Shown here: positions 11,021-22,000 of the stretch, piece by piece
Layout: the number at the start of each line of letters is the position of its first letter
How positions within the stretch are numbered: position 1 is the first letter of the stretch
Assembly: GCA_034370585.1 (NCBI GenBank)
Contig: CP139753.1
Span: 1,614,501-1,678,500, forward strand
Source of the DNA: Fragaria x ananassa
Taxonomy: Eukaryota > Streptophyta > Magnoliopsida > Rosales > Rosaceae
Direction of reading: 5' to 3'
DNA length: 64,000 nt
Notes under the pieces: generated by a model
The model's input: only the letters and a program-made list of their open reading frames with translations
Told to the model about the DNA's origin: nothing
Database searches by the model: none
Program-made: the position numbers and the translations under genes

Positions 11021-11623
11021 TGGCCGATACTATACGGGTTGAGGGGGCACCTGAAATTGTCGGCCGAGCGGTGGCAGCTAAACGACGCCGTCGCGATTGG
11101 AGGCTGATCTTCCCCTGCCTTCGGAACCCAACTACGTGCAACTTACGGTCCAGCCGTCTGCAGCTCATCACTCCTATCCTGGTCAGGCGGTTATGCTGCC
11201 CTTCGGATTGTATCCTCCTCAACAATTGGTGCTCCAAGTCCCACCTCCTCCACCACTTGTCATGCTGGTTCCATTGATCATCTACTTCCCCCCGCAGCCT
11301 GTAGCTATTTACATGTTCTATCCTGGTCAGGCTATGATGCCGCACTTTCCGGCGCAGTTTGAACCGCCGCCACCTGGTACGGAACCAGTGAGGGCCCAGC
11401 TCCACCCTTCTATCTTCCTCAACAGCAGTTTGAGCACCCAGCTCTACCACCCTTCTATCCTCCTCAACAGCAGTTCATGTACCACCCAGCTCTACCACCC
11501 TTCTATCCTCCTCAACTGCAGTTCGTGTACCAAGTCCCACCTTCTCCACCATTTGTCATGCTGCCTCCTCCTCTGGAGAATGAAGATGAAGCGCAGCCTC
11601 CGCCACCGCCTCAGCCACAGTGA
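11021..11623 (+). pseudogene. Proline/glutamine-rich reading frame broken by frameshifts
   Basis: An ATG at 11021 opens a frame starting MADTIRVEGAPEIVGRAVAA. The protein-like sense then moves to a second frame from about 11097 (EADLPLPSEPNYVQLTVQPS, VLQVPPPPPLVMLVPL) and to a third from about 11400 (PALPPFYPPQQQFMYHPALP, then PPPLENEDEAQPPPPPQPQ), ending at a TGA near 11621-11623. The repeated PALPPFYPPQ(Q/L)QF units show a short amino-acid repeat. The frames cannot be joined without indels or unseen introns, so a decayed gene is the simplest view. Function is unknown. Confidence 0.4.
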
Positions 11624-11639
11624 GTTCCATGGCTTGGAG

Positions 11640-12390
11640 CAGGTCAGAGTGAGAGTTAAACCATTAATAGGCTCGCTCATCATGCAAGGGAGAATCGTAC
11701 CATCATTCATATTGTTGTTCAGTGTATTGCTCTGTTTTAGGCTTTCAGCATTGAAGACTTTAATTGTCTGCTTGAAAGCGAGGTTAAGTGATTCTTGAAA
11801 TTACAGATTAGCTTGTGTCTTTGAAGTTGTTGATATGATCATATATGAAAGGGACAAGGTTTCCATATTTTGTGAATGATAAGGGATTTGTAGGAGGCCT
11901 CTTTCATTTTGTTGGTCTACTATGAAAACAAGCAGCAAATTTTAATTCATCTGGCTCAGTTTCATATATAAGATAGAACTCTAAAGCTCAGATGTTGGAT
12001 TCCTTTGGAGGGGGTGTTGGCGAATTTCCATTGCAAATGCATCAGGTTTCTACCACCAGCGACTTGGTCTGGTGGTACAGCACCAGAAACTTCTTTCAAG
12101 TCCTCTTCCCCAAGTTTCACCTTTATGGAGCCAATGTTTGCACGTATCTATCTAGGTTCTTTATCTTTGTTGTGCCTTCAGTGGAACCAGAATGTCAGTA
12201 TGAAACTGATCGAACTACAAATTTATGTGTGTTTTATCAATGAAGTAATCAAGTAATGCGTGTGCAAATGAATCATAGAAACCAAGTTAATGAGGACTTG
12301 AGGAGCATCATTAAGTACTGTCTCTCATTATAACTAACCTACTTCATTTGTATGAGGTCCATATACAGAATTTCATTATCTTAACTCTTA
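11640..12390. other. Unassigned DNA between proline-rich frame and AKR remnant
   Basis: Two overlapping plus-strand frames (11992-12243 and 12005-12256) stay open for 83 codons but show no family signature. The stretch may be 3' untranslated or spacer DNA of the proline-rich locus. Confidence 0.35.
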
Positions 12391-12395
12391 CATAC

Positions 12396-12703
12396 CTTGC
12401 CAACAAGAATTTCATTGGCATGACCAGTTCCGTATTATATCAGATATGTCAAAGAAAGTGATTCCTTTACTGAAGGATGCTTTATAATGGCGATTCCATC
12501 CTCTTCAGCACCAGGATACTTTGAAACCTGATGAAGTTAATGCCATTATTGGATATTAGAAATAAACTAAACAATGAAACAAAGCTACTGAAAGGATGTT
12601 ATTCAAGAATTAAGGAAAATGCAGGAGGAATATCATATCTGACGTCAAATCCTTGAGTTCCTAGTTTAACCTTTGGGACCTGTATTTCCTTCTGTTCAGC
12701 CAT
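12396..12703 (-). pseudogene. Aldo/keto reductase N-terminal remnant
   Basis: Exon 1 begins at the ATG at 12703 (MAEQKEIQVPKVKLGTQGFD), the usual start of auxin-induced PCNT115-like / perakine-reductase-like aldo/keto reductases, which are NADPH-dependent cytosolic enzymes. The following SKLGxGCMG segment is missing. A second exon (12527 to 12396, after a CATCAG acceptor) reads GAEEDGIAIIKH, then, one frame over, GITFFDISD, then, after another shift, GTGHANEILVGK, followed by a GTATGTAAG donor. At least two frameshifts and no downstream exons make it a clear pseudogene fragment. Family is recognised from motifs; exact orthology is not known. Confidence 0.7.
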
Positions 12704-12956
12704 TTGTTCGATTTCTTGCTGCAAATGATTACTATTGAGCTGTACGTGAATGGGGATTGTGAAGAGTGAAGTTCAAGATTTACAAAACTGTATAATCAGC
12801 TGTTTTTGAAATTGTAGTTGGCCATATGATTTTGTGGTTATATATGTACTCATACACGGGCAAGTGACATCATTGATTTGTTGTCCTAGGCTCATTGCAG
12901 TAGAGATGGAGTCTCAAAAGTAACAAGCCAAATATCAATTAATGATCAATAAGGAA

Positions 12957-14318
12957 CTAAGAATACATAGAAGGGTAATAAGGAACTAGGAATACATAGA
13001 AGGGTTTAATGTTTCTTGAATAAGTACTCAAATGGGACTTCCATATCTTTTGCAAAGAGTGGTAACCTAGTCCGGGAACTGGTGTTGGCAACCGCACCCC
13101 TGGGATCAACAGTGGAAAAGTGTCTACACGATTCTGCAATGGAATGTCTTTTATCCGGATGGCAGGCCTTGGTGCAGACTTTCGAATATTGTACTCGCAG
13201 ATGTAATTAGCATTATTGCGAGGATAACAACACAGTGCATACAATTTATCATCATTTGGGTGGAAAGCCAGAGGCTTCCAATACAAACTCGCTAAGATTC
13301 CGTCCAGGACAATCTTCTCTTTCAAACACCATGTCACCCTTTTCCTTCCAACTCCATCCATCTCATGATCATCTTCTTTCAAGTCCCATACATAAAGAAT
13401 AGGAGATGGAGGTTCACTATAAAACTGGCAAAAACTCAGACGCCCCCGGAAAACAGTGAGGCACTGCTCGCATGAGGAAGAAGCAGACAAGCCTGCATCT
13501 ACATCAGGCTTGGATACAAAACTGTAATGGAAGTTATGGTTTGCCGGAACAGTAGCAGCACTAGGTATGCAACTGTTGTCAAACTCGTAAGGGTCTAAAC
13601 CAATAACAAGGCCACTGGAGACTAACCAGTACAACGTTCCTTTGCAAGCAATGCCTACATTGTTGACACTGCTTCTAATATCCTCATATGTAACCCCTTG
13701 CGGGAATGGAACTACTTCTTGTGTCCATTGACAGGTTTCGGAAGAGATAATCTCCACCTTGAATAATGCAGATTCTTTCTCACATTCGAGAATTCGCACA
13801 ACCTTGCACCTATGGTAGGAATCACATATGAGCCCCACGAGTACATGGGCTTGGTGGCATTGAGGAGCGGGAGGAAGAGGAAAACAATGGTTGGTGTATG
13901 GATTGCTGATGTAATAGCACCTGATCAGAGTCGCGCACCACAAAACTAGGTCATTGCATGTCCCAGCCACAGCATTGTATATGTGACTGAATTTGAGAAC
14001 ATTCGACACCCTTGTGTGGTCCAGTGGAATTGTGAAGGACTGTGTTTCAAGTGCACAGGTACGGACAAACATGAGCGTAGTTTCAAAAGGGGGATTGTGT
14101 TTTTGGAGACTTAAAAAGTGGGCATGGAAACAAGGTTTGGAGATCAGAGTCAACCAAGATTTGGAGACTCGCTTGCATTGAACAATAGTGTTGCGAGGAA
14201 GTCGACAAAGGATATCTACCAATAAACACTCCGGGAGTTCATCGATCAGGTCTTGTGGTGCTGCAACAGACTCGGAGCTTAGAGCTTTGCTTCGTTTGCT
14301 AGTAGTAACATCTCCCAT
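12957..14318 (-). CDS. F-box protein (SCF ubiquitin-ligase adaptor)
   Basis: A single-exon frame of 453 codons has its ATG at 14318 and its stop at 12957-12959. Residues about 22-65 form an F-box (IDELPECLLVDILCRLPRNT, then CKRVSKSWLTLISKPCF), which binds SKP1 in SCF E3 ligases. The rest resembles the F-box-associated / kelch-like C-terminal region of plant F-box families (SLYWKPLAFHPNDDKLYALC, YICEYNIRK), which would recruit a substrate. Cysteines are frequent. The substrate cannot be predicted. A minus-strand TATATAAG lies about 207 bp upstream. A scrambled copy of the 5' end of this gene is found at 15525-15720. Confidence 0.88.
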   Translation of the reverse strand: MGDVTTSKRSKALSSESVAAPQDLIDELPECLLVDILCRLPRNTIVQCKRVSKSWLTLISKPCFHAHFLSLQKHNPPFETTLMFVRTCALETQSFTIPLDHTRVSNVLKFSHIYNAVAGTCNDLVLWCATLIRCYYISNPYTNHCFPLPPAPQCHQAHVLVGLICDSYHRCKVVRILECEKESALFKVEIISSETCQWTQEVVPFPQGVTYEDIRSSVNNVGIACKGTLYWLVSSGLVIGLDPYEFDNSCIPSAATVPANHNFHYSFVSKPDVDAGLSASSSCEQCLTVFRGRLSFCQFYSEPPSPILYVWDLKEDDHEMDGVGRKRVTWCLKEKIVLDGILASLYWKPLAFHPNDDKLYALCCYPRNNANYICEYNIRKSAPRPAIRIKDIPLQNRVDTFPLLIPGVRLPTPVPGLGYHSLQKIWKSHLSTYSRNIKPFYVFLVPYYPSMYS

Positions 14319-14524
14319 TGGGGCATGAATCGAAAAATGTTATTGGGATCTTGCATAGCAAAACTACAGAAGTAGAGAGACAGCATATAAATACACACAC
14401 ATATGGAGAAGATGGAACCGGATTGAAGTAAAAGACTAGTTCGCACATAACTCTAGGTGTATATATATGTCATGGATGAATAAGATCATCAATATACCAT
14501 ATTAATTCGGAAAAGGTGTCCCAG

Positions 14525-14532
14525 CTTATATA
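14525..14532 (-). promoter_or_regulatory. TATA box of the F-box gene
   Basis: TATATAAG on the minus strand, about 207 bp upstream of the F-box ATG. It is plausible if the leader is long. The match is short and could be chance in this AT-rich DNA. Confidence 0.35.
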
Positions 14533-14913
14533 GGATCCCTTCTTATTACGAAAATTATTTCACTAGCTAGTACACTTTTTATAAGAGCAGCAGCACCAAC
14601 TATGAGAAATCCACCAATCCACATATGCTGTGTGAACAATGAAAGTCGTGTACCATGGATAAGGGGGCATCAACCTTATTCAACAAAAATAAGTTAGCAA
14701 ATCACGTATTACAGACAAAAGATGACTAATTTACAATTCAGTCTATCGATCAAAGTTGTAACTAAACATATAAGGATCAAATCTTACAAATATAACAAGA
14801 GAAAATTATATAATAGCATATGACTAAATTTAAAAACACTAAAACCCCACTTTCAATATTTTCTGTACAAATTAAAACATAAGTGCAGACCTAAACTAAT
14901 GGTACTAGATCTG

Positions 14914-14916
<3 letters not shown>

Positions 14917-14957
<41 letters not shown>
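14917..14957. repeat. (TA)n microsatellite
   Basis: An uninterrupted TA dinucleotide run of about 20 units, likely length-polymorphic. Confidence 0.95.
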
Positions 14958-14959
<2 letters not shown>

Positions 14960-15029
14960 GTATTAGACCAAACCTACATCAAAGCCATATATGATTAAGT
15001 GTCGCCATTGCCCATAAATGTAGTGGTGT

Positions 15030-15520
15030 GTGCGCATATATCACCTAACCAACTCTCACTGCTACAGTCAAAGAATTTGCTATTTACTCCTACAAGCAAT
15101 CAAGCTTTTCACTCCCCCTTCTCTTGTGAGATTCAAGCAATCAACTTGTACACTTGTGCATCAGCTCTTAGTATTCACCCTTGTTTGATGGGTTTGAACT
15201 TGATACTCAGACCCTCGGGAGAAAAAAGCTCTTGTAGGGTTCGAATCATCACTTGATGAGGAAGCAAAATGTGGTTGCCTATAGTATGCGAATCCCATGA
15301 GGAAGAACTCGATTGGAACAAGCATGGCGTTTGGGGAGCTCTTCTGTTACCAACGAGCCACATGACTGAACCTGTGAAGAAGTAAACCACATAAGCCTGT
15401 TCATTTTCATTCCTTAGTAGTAGAGAGTAGAGACTGATGCAAAAAGAAAAAAGGGATGCTTGTGAAGAAGATACCCAAGCATCTTTATATTTCATCTGAA
15501 AATTAATTGGAAGTTATGAG
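15030..15520 (-). pseudogene. Scrambled copy of the NDL 3' end
   Basis: This matches the last exon and 3' flank of the intact NDL gene at about 18950-19410 in the same orientation. Landmarks are AAGAATTTGCTATTTACTCC, GAGGAAGCAAAATGTGGTTG and CCGAGGGTCT (minus). An extra C in the CCCCAAACG run shifts the frame and a block encoding SPSSRLSIAP is missing. Beyond the exon it continues into intron sequence and then jumps to a motif found in the intact gene near 20880 (GGGATGCTTGTGAAGAAGAT), then to one near 21090 (ACTTCATCTGA, AATTGGAAGTTATGAGAC). It is therefore an internally deleted duplicate, not a functional gene. Confidence 0.8.
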
Positions 15521-15524
15521 ACCG

Positions 15525-15720
15525 ACACTCTTGGACTGAATAATAGTCTTGGCCTCTTGGGAGGAAGTCGACAAATGATTTCAATCAATAAAGAGTCGGT
15601 GAGTAGTAACATCTCTCATTTTAAAATGTTCTCGGCTCTAGGGTTACATAGCAAAACTACAAAAGAAGAGACGCAACTTACACACACATGGAGATGATTG
15701 AACCAAATTGAAATAGGTTA
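15525..15720 (-). pseudogene. Scrambled copy of the F-box gene 5' end
   Basis: This matches the start and leader of the F-box gene at about 14165-14435 with internal deletions. Shared pieces are GAGGAAGTCGACAAA, AGTAGTAACATCTC (start-codon region) and CATAGCAAAACTACA (leader). The minus-strand ATG at 15617 reads MRDVTT in place of MGDVTT and soon hits a stop. It directly abuts the NDL-derived fragment. Confidence 0.75.
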
Positions 15721-16717
15721 AAATCTAATGGTTCATGATTAATATCACATCTTTTTATGTGAATCAACGATTGAGATCGACTCGTATGATAAAATATTTA
15801 AATAAATAAAAAATTATTAGTAAATATACTGGTATGGTACAACATACCTTATATTCTGAAAAATGTACTTACCATTGCTATACCAACATACAACAATCGC
15901 TACGGTACTACCGTCCCAAGCTTTTGGTACCAAACTGGTACATTTACCAACTAGTTTGGTTCGGCTGGTTTCCGCCTTCCGGTTGGTTTGGTTTGGGACA
16001 AAAATGCCAGCTCTCTTCGTCCACCATCACTCGTGACTTCTCACCAAAGCCCATGAATCGGGCCCTCTCTCTCACAAAGGAACACAAAAGAAACGTCTTT
16101 ACAATACGATAGTTGTTCTTTACTAGCCACAAGGATTATTCCAATTGTGTCAACTCATCCACAATGGAATGATGATTGAGTATTGAGCATTACCTATCAA
16201 AGAGTCGTATAGATCAAACTTTTCTTAAAGATAAAAGGTTATATGCGATGGCTGAAAATGACCAATTTTCTTTGTTATCCAATGATGTTTGCAACTTTGC
16301 ATTGTCAATTTGTCATCCTCCAATATGCATTCACATCGCTTTGAAGCTCAGTCATCTTGGAAGCAAGTTAACCTTATCAACCAAACCATACCGACCTTAT
16401 CAACCGAACCATATATCGACAAAGTCATCCAACATACTCCATCATCTTGTGCCCCATTTTCACTGTTGTGTCATAGCACATCCAAACGACATGTGTGTCT
16501 GTGACATCCCAACCAAGTCAGCACCTGTGATCTAAGCCCTCCCCGAGAAAATGTGAAACCATATCTTCCCGCACCCAAGGAATTAGATGCATGTAACTCA
16601 CACCAGAAACCAAGGAATCAGTTCAAAGTAAATATCTTTAACACCCTTTGCTTGCTTCTTCAACCATTTCAGCTAGACTTGAGCTCAATTGCTTGCTCAT
16701 TCACGGTTGAGGTTGTA
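15721..16717. other. Upstream region of CCX
   Basis: No gene is seen. The CCX frame stays open upstream of its ATG as far as 16553 but with no in-frame ATG. Several short upstream open frames occur (for example at 16176 and 16289), with no recognisable product. Confidence 0.45.
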
Positions 16718-18418
16718 ATGAAAACCTCTGTTTTCATACCTCTGTACAGAAACTACATCATTTTCTTGAATCTCTCTTCTCTCTTGGTGGCTTCTACTCT
16801 CTTGGTTATATACAATCCCCACTCTTCACAAATCATAGTTCAAACCATTCAGAGCAACAATGAGCTGCAAGGCTGCAATGGGTTTCTTGGCATAGGTGAT
16901 TATGAAGACAAGTGTATGTACCTCAAATCCAAAAACCCATGTGTCTCCAAAGGCTATATTGATTATCTTTACATCTTCTATTGCAGTTTCGGTACTTGCC
17001 CTCTTGTTGGTTATGGCTTTTTGTTGTGTTGGCTTCTGGTTTTGTTCTATCTATTGGGTAATACAGCTTCAGAGTACTTCTGTGCTTCACTTGAGAGTCT
17101 ATCAAGTCTCTTAAAACTGTCCCCTACCATTGCTGGGGTCACTCTTCTCTCCCTTGGTAATGGAGCCCCTGATGTCTTCTCCAGCTTTGTTTCGTTTATG
17201 GGTAAAGATGGGTCGACCAACATTGATGTTGGTCTCAACACAATTCTGGGAGGTGCCTCTTTTGTGTCATGTGTTGTGGTTGGGATCATCAGCGTTTCAA
17301 TTCGCAAGAGGCGTGTTCGAGTTGAGAAATCTGACTTGGTGAGAGACACCTGCTTCTACCTTTTGGTTGTGTTATGCTTGATTCTGATCTTGATTCAGAA
17401 AGAAATAGATGTATGGGCTTCCATGGCTTTCTCTACACTTTATATTGTTTATGTGATTGTGGTTTATGTATCACATCGGAATTCTAGTAAACCAAGCGAA
17501 TCATACACTACTAGTTTAACCAACCATAGTCATGACTTGAATGTACCAATCCTGAGTAGCATGGAGAGGGGTGAAAGTGAAGAGCTCGGTGCTTTAACTT
17601 CTGCAGTAGAAGTAAAGAAAGGGTGCTGTCAACTCCCCAAACCATCCGATTCGTGTCGAATGTTGATCTTCATACTTGAGTTGCCTCTGTATGTTCCCAG
17701 GAGATTGACAATTCCGGTTGTTTCTGAAGGGAGATGGTCTAAGCCGTATGCAGTTGCCTCAGTGACACTAGCACCAGTGCTATTGTCATCCCTTTGGAAC
17801 CATCAGTATGCAAACGCTAGCTTCCAGAAGAGCCTCTTGATCTATTTGATTGGATTGACTATTGGACTAGTTTTCGGGTTTGTTGCATTTATGTCAACAG
17901 AGAGGTCAAACGCACCAAAGAAATGCTTACTTCCTTGGCTTGCTGCTGGCTTCTTGATGAGTGTTGCTTGGAGTTACATTATAGCTCAGGAACTGGTGGC
18001 CTTGTTAGTCTCAATAGGGTACATATTAGGTATTAGTCCTTCGATATTAGGACTGACAGTCCTTGCTTGGGGTAATTCACTTGGGGATTTGATAACCAAT
18101 TTGACCATGGCTTTGCATGGAGGACCAGAAGGAGCACAGATTGCCTTTTCTGCCTGTTATGCTGGTCCTATCTTCAACACTCTGTTTGGATTGGGGATAT
18201 CATTTGTTGGCGCTTCTTGGTCCAAATACCCTTCTGCTGTTGTCATTCATGGAGATCCATACCTCTTGGAGACTCTGGCTTTGTTAGCAGGAGGCTTGCT
18301 TTGGGCACTTGTGGTGTTGCCAAGGAGAGATATGACCCTTGATGGGGTTTTGGGGGTTGGTCTTTTAGTTATATACATAATTTCTATATCTTTGCGGTTA
18401 TTTCAAACAGAATTATAA
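16718..18418 (+). CDS. CCX: Cation/calcium exchanger (CCX, NCKX-type antiporter)
   Basis: A single exon of 566 codons; the first ATG is at 16718 (MKTSVFIPLYRNYIIF). It is a multi-spanning member of the Ca2+/cation antiporter superfamily, CCX branch. Both alpha repeats are clear: GNGAPDVFSS near residue 146 and GNSLGDLITN near residue 451. These acidic and asparagine residues bind the cation. An N-terminal hydrophobic segment, a cysteine-containing loop (CNGFLGIGDYEDKC), two clusters of membrane helices and a hydrophilic central loop (about residues 265-320) match the family. Plant CCX proteins move Na+, K+, Mn2+ or Ca2+ across endomembranes or the plasma membrane; substrate is not readable here. 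Intronless structure is usual for CCX genes. The frame is intact. The frame upstream (16553-16717) is ignored because it lacks an ATG. Confidence 0.94.
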   Translation: MKTSVFIPLYRNYIIFLNLSSLLVASTLLVIYNPHSSQIIVQTIQSNNELQGCNGFLGIGDYEDKCMYLKSKNPCVSKGYIDYLYIFYCSFGTCPLVGYGFLLCWLLVLFYLLGNTASEYFCASLESLSSLLKLSPTIAGVTLLSLGNGAPDVFSSFVSFMGKDGSTNIDVGLNTILGGASFVSCVVVGIISVSIRKRRVRVEKSDLVRDTCFYLLVVLCLILILIQKEIDVWASMAFSTLYIVYVIVVYVSHRNSSKPSESYTTSLTNHSHDLNVPILSSMERGESEELGALTSAVEVKKGCCQLPKPSDSCRMLIFILELPLYVPRRLTIPVVSEGRWSKPYAVASVTLAPVLLSSLWNHQYANASFQKSLLIYLIGLTIGLVFGFVAFMSTERSNAPKKCLLPWLAAGFLMSVAWSYIIAQELVALLVSIGYILGISPSILGLTVLAWGNSLGDLITNLTMALHGGPEGAQIAFSACYAGPIFNTLFGLGISFVGASWSKYPSAVVIHGDPYLLETLALLAGGLLWALVVLPRRDMTLDGVLGVGLLVIYIISISLRLFQTEL

Positions 18419-18419
18419 C

Positions 18420-18940
18420 ATAACTGAAATCTAGTAAGGCGAGTGTGTATACAATTAAGCTTTTGTTGTAATTTGGTGATTACAGCTTTATGTAACAGAA
18501 ACTGGAGACACTGCGTTTCTGAATGATGATTCTTTATGGAATCTTAAGTCATGAATGTTTGTGGATGATTACTGAGCTATGAAACTCGTTTAGTCATTTT
18601 TTTATGGTATAAGAATGTGTGTTGATACTTCATTATTTCAATTGTCTGTGGTACTGAATGAGGCTGTTAACATTTTGATCCAGTTTGATATGAACTGGTA
18701 CATACCTGCTTTGTTATCAGATAATCAAACTCCGTCGATATGGTCATATGGTAGGTTTGCTTGGACAAATGTTTTTGGCCAATTTAGTCTCACAAGTTTC
18801 AGACAAAATAAATATAAACCAATTAAATGGACATTATACTTGTGTAATTGGGGAGGAAAAAAAAATCTAACGTATACCATCTAACCAGTCCTGAGTCCTG
18901 ACCACTATAATCAAAGAATTTGCTACTGTTTATTTAGACA
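18420..18940. other. 3' flank of CCX
   Basis: Probable 3' untranslated region and spacer between the convergent CCX (+) and NDL (-) genes. No other gene is seen. Confidence 0.45.
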
Positions 18941-19086
18941 AATGCCTATGCATATACCACGTACCTAACCGACTCTCACCGCTAGTCTGCTACAACCAAA
19001 GAATTTGCTATTTACTCCTGTAAGCCATCAAGTCCCCTTCTCTCGTGAGATTTATACAACAAGCAATCAACTTGTACACTCGTGCA

Positions 19087-22000
19087 TCAGCTTTTAGAAT
19101 TCACCCTTGTTTTGATGGGTTTGAGCTTGATACCCAGACCCTCGGGAGAAAAAAGTTCTGGTGCTATGGACAAACGGCTTGAGGGGCTTGTAGGGTTCGA
19201 GTCATTACTTGATGAGGAAGCAAAATGTGGTTGCCTATAGTAGCCAAATCCCATGAGGAAGAACTCCATTGGAACAAGCATGGCGTTTGGGAGCTCTTCT
19301 GTTACCAACGAGCCACATGACTGAACCTGTACACCACATAAGCCTGTTAATTTTCATTCCTTGGTAGTAGAGAGTAGAGGCTGATGCAAAAAGAAAAAAG
19401 GGATGCAAATGTAATGCATTAATTGAAGAAAAAATCCCATCTTTGAATACTCCAATGGGTTGCAAATTCAAAAAAAAAAAAAAAAGAACATACCTCAACA
19501 AGAGCACAAGTTTTACTGTTCATTCTCGCATTCATGTACAAAGATTCAGCACGGAAAGGACTATTTTCACCCACAAAAATGAGAGTCTTGCACTGCAAAC
19601 TCTTCAAGCTCTCTGTAAGGTCATGCCTCCTGCAAATAAAATCTCAAATGAATTCTCGGGGAAATGTATACTACGACACAATATTTCTTCAGTTGTTGTG
19701 AAGGCCATACGCAAAACTTTGTACATTGTACTTCATCTCTTTCTTTGTTCCAATCCACTCGACCAGAACATGACATGATTTTATATTCAAGGACGAGTTA
19801 TGAAATATAACCAAGAGAACAGAGTTAGGTGAAGCTGGTATATATGTATACTCTAGTACGAATCAACGGGTCATGTGTACAAGATATTAAATATGTTAAT
19901 GAAAGACTTGGGGAAGAACACTTTCCATGGACCGGCAACCAAATAAGAAGACAAATTGTATGCATGTTTACTTTAGTGAAGTAAAATAACTTACTCATTT
20001 ATTGCTTGAAGAAATCGCATCACGTTCAAACTTTGTCTTTCATCCAATAACTGTATTTACAAATCATCAAAAGAACCTCAGCATTTCACTCGTGCAGATT
20101 CATTCACATCCTGACCACACAAACTATTGGAAATTCAAACTAAATGTCCTCACCCTTCGGCAAGCTTGTATTACATCTGATTCTGCACCTTGTATGCCAC
20201 ACCTAAGCTCCTGTGATAGGAAGAGTATGAGAAAATAACAGACAAAGAAATAATGGACAAAAAAAGGACATGATGAAAAGTAAAAACTGAAAAAATGAAG
20301 AAAAGGAAAAAAGAAAAAGAAAAAGGCAGACTGTGCTACCTTACTGAAGTATCGCTGGAGAAGGCATTCCTTTAATACACCGCACATACCATAAAAGTAT
20401 AACAAGTTCAGCAATACCTGTAAATCCAGCGGTCAAGAATCTTAGGCAATCATGTCAAAGTGTGATTAATTTTATTCCTGTTTTGTTATCCTGGGCTCCT
20501 GGCCAGTACCTTTCCTTTAGGAAACTACTATCTTCAGTATCAGGTCAACGCATTTTGAATTGTGCAATTTTGGACTGAAATACTTAAAAATAGTTGATAA
20601 AACAGACTCAATATACTGTAACTGTATGCAGAAGATCAGCACTATGCAAACAAAAATGATTGGTTAAGCCACCCGGCCACCCCTGCCTAGGAGCATACTT
20701 CCAAGAGGGGTACATGTGGAAGGTTAGACTTTACACAACTCAACTGGGTTCTAAACTATGGGGTCCAATATAACACAAACATTTAGCTATCCCATTTTGC
20801 CATCCTCAATACAATTTAATGCATAATTAAGTTGTTAAAATGTTGTATGGCTCTTCTTGTCAGCATCCATGTATGATGGGATGCTTGTGAAGAAGATACC
20901 CACTGTGAGTGCACATAATTCTTTTTATATTTATGGATTGAAACTGAAAGCAGTGCCTCATATTAATTACCCGCCTTCACTAGCAACATCAATTTGACAG
21001 CATTAGTTATTACCTTGTTGTAAAGCCATTCAGTCCACGAAGGTGCTTTGCAGATAGGGGACACAAGTATTAACCCAAGCACCCGTTCTTTATACTTCAT
21101 CTGACAATTGGAAGTTATGAGACAGTTTTGAAAGAAGATCATCGATATATGCCAAACAATAGCTAAATTGATATTAGGTAACTTACTGCAAACAGTGTGA
21201 GAATATAAGCACCAGCTGTCACACCCAAGCACAGGACCTCTTTCAACCTGATTTTAAGAAGACATAGAACTTTAATGAGAGTGACAGCAAGAAAACTGAG
21301 TTTTTAAAGTTCTCACTTCTTGTATGAATTAAATGAGAGTGACTGATCAAGTCCACATAAACTGTGATACAAAGTGCATGCCCTCACATTTATATCGACT
21401 TCATCAAATTATCATGAATCAAAATCATATTAGCTACATTATTGTTTTGCAACCCGCCTTGGTTTCCACTTATCATGAAAAGTTAGATTTAGATTCCAGG
21501 AACGCATCAAGTTATCTGACTTTGAAGATGTATACCTATTAATAAGTTACCAGTAGAACAAGTTTAAAATCATGACTATGCAGATGTGGTTACATTTAAA
21601 CATTACATATATATATATTCTGTGGCAGATGATTATATTGAACTACCTCTTACAATCCTTTGGGGCATCAAAGCATTTGTTAGAACTTTTTATTGAACCG
21701 ACACCTTCTCACAAGTCTCACAAATCACTACACAAAAGCATCAATCCAATTGAAATAGATAATTCATGTCTTTAGGAAAGCTATGTCAAATGCTTGTATA
21801 AGCAATCATACATTCATACTCGTGTGAATACCGAAAGTCCAATTACTTAAATAGTTGAAATACCCTAAACAAGCAAACAGATTACAACAACTTACCCAAA
21901 GAAATCAAGCACTTCAACAAGCTGGTCTGCAAGGTCATCCACACTAAGAAGAGGAACATCTGAAGATATCACATCAGCTCCCAACTGCAAACACTTAAAC

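Noticed and set aside
10905..11450. Minus-strand 181-codon frame
   Set aside because: Antisense shadow of the proline-rich plus-strand sequence, rich in Arg/His as expected for such shadows.
11992..12256. Two overlapping plus-strand 83-codon frames
   Set aside because: Neither shows a family signature and both cannot be real; no splice context.
15175..15495. Minus-strand frame in the NDL-like fragment as a functional gene
   Set aside because: Frame is the shifted reading of an NDL exon with an extra base and a deletion; no start or upstream exons.
16553..16717. N-terminal extension of CCX
   Set aside because: No ATG in the extension; the ATG at 16718 gives a normal CCX start with a hydrophobic segment.
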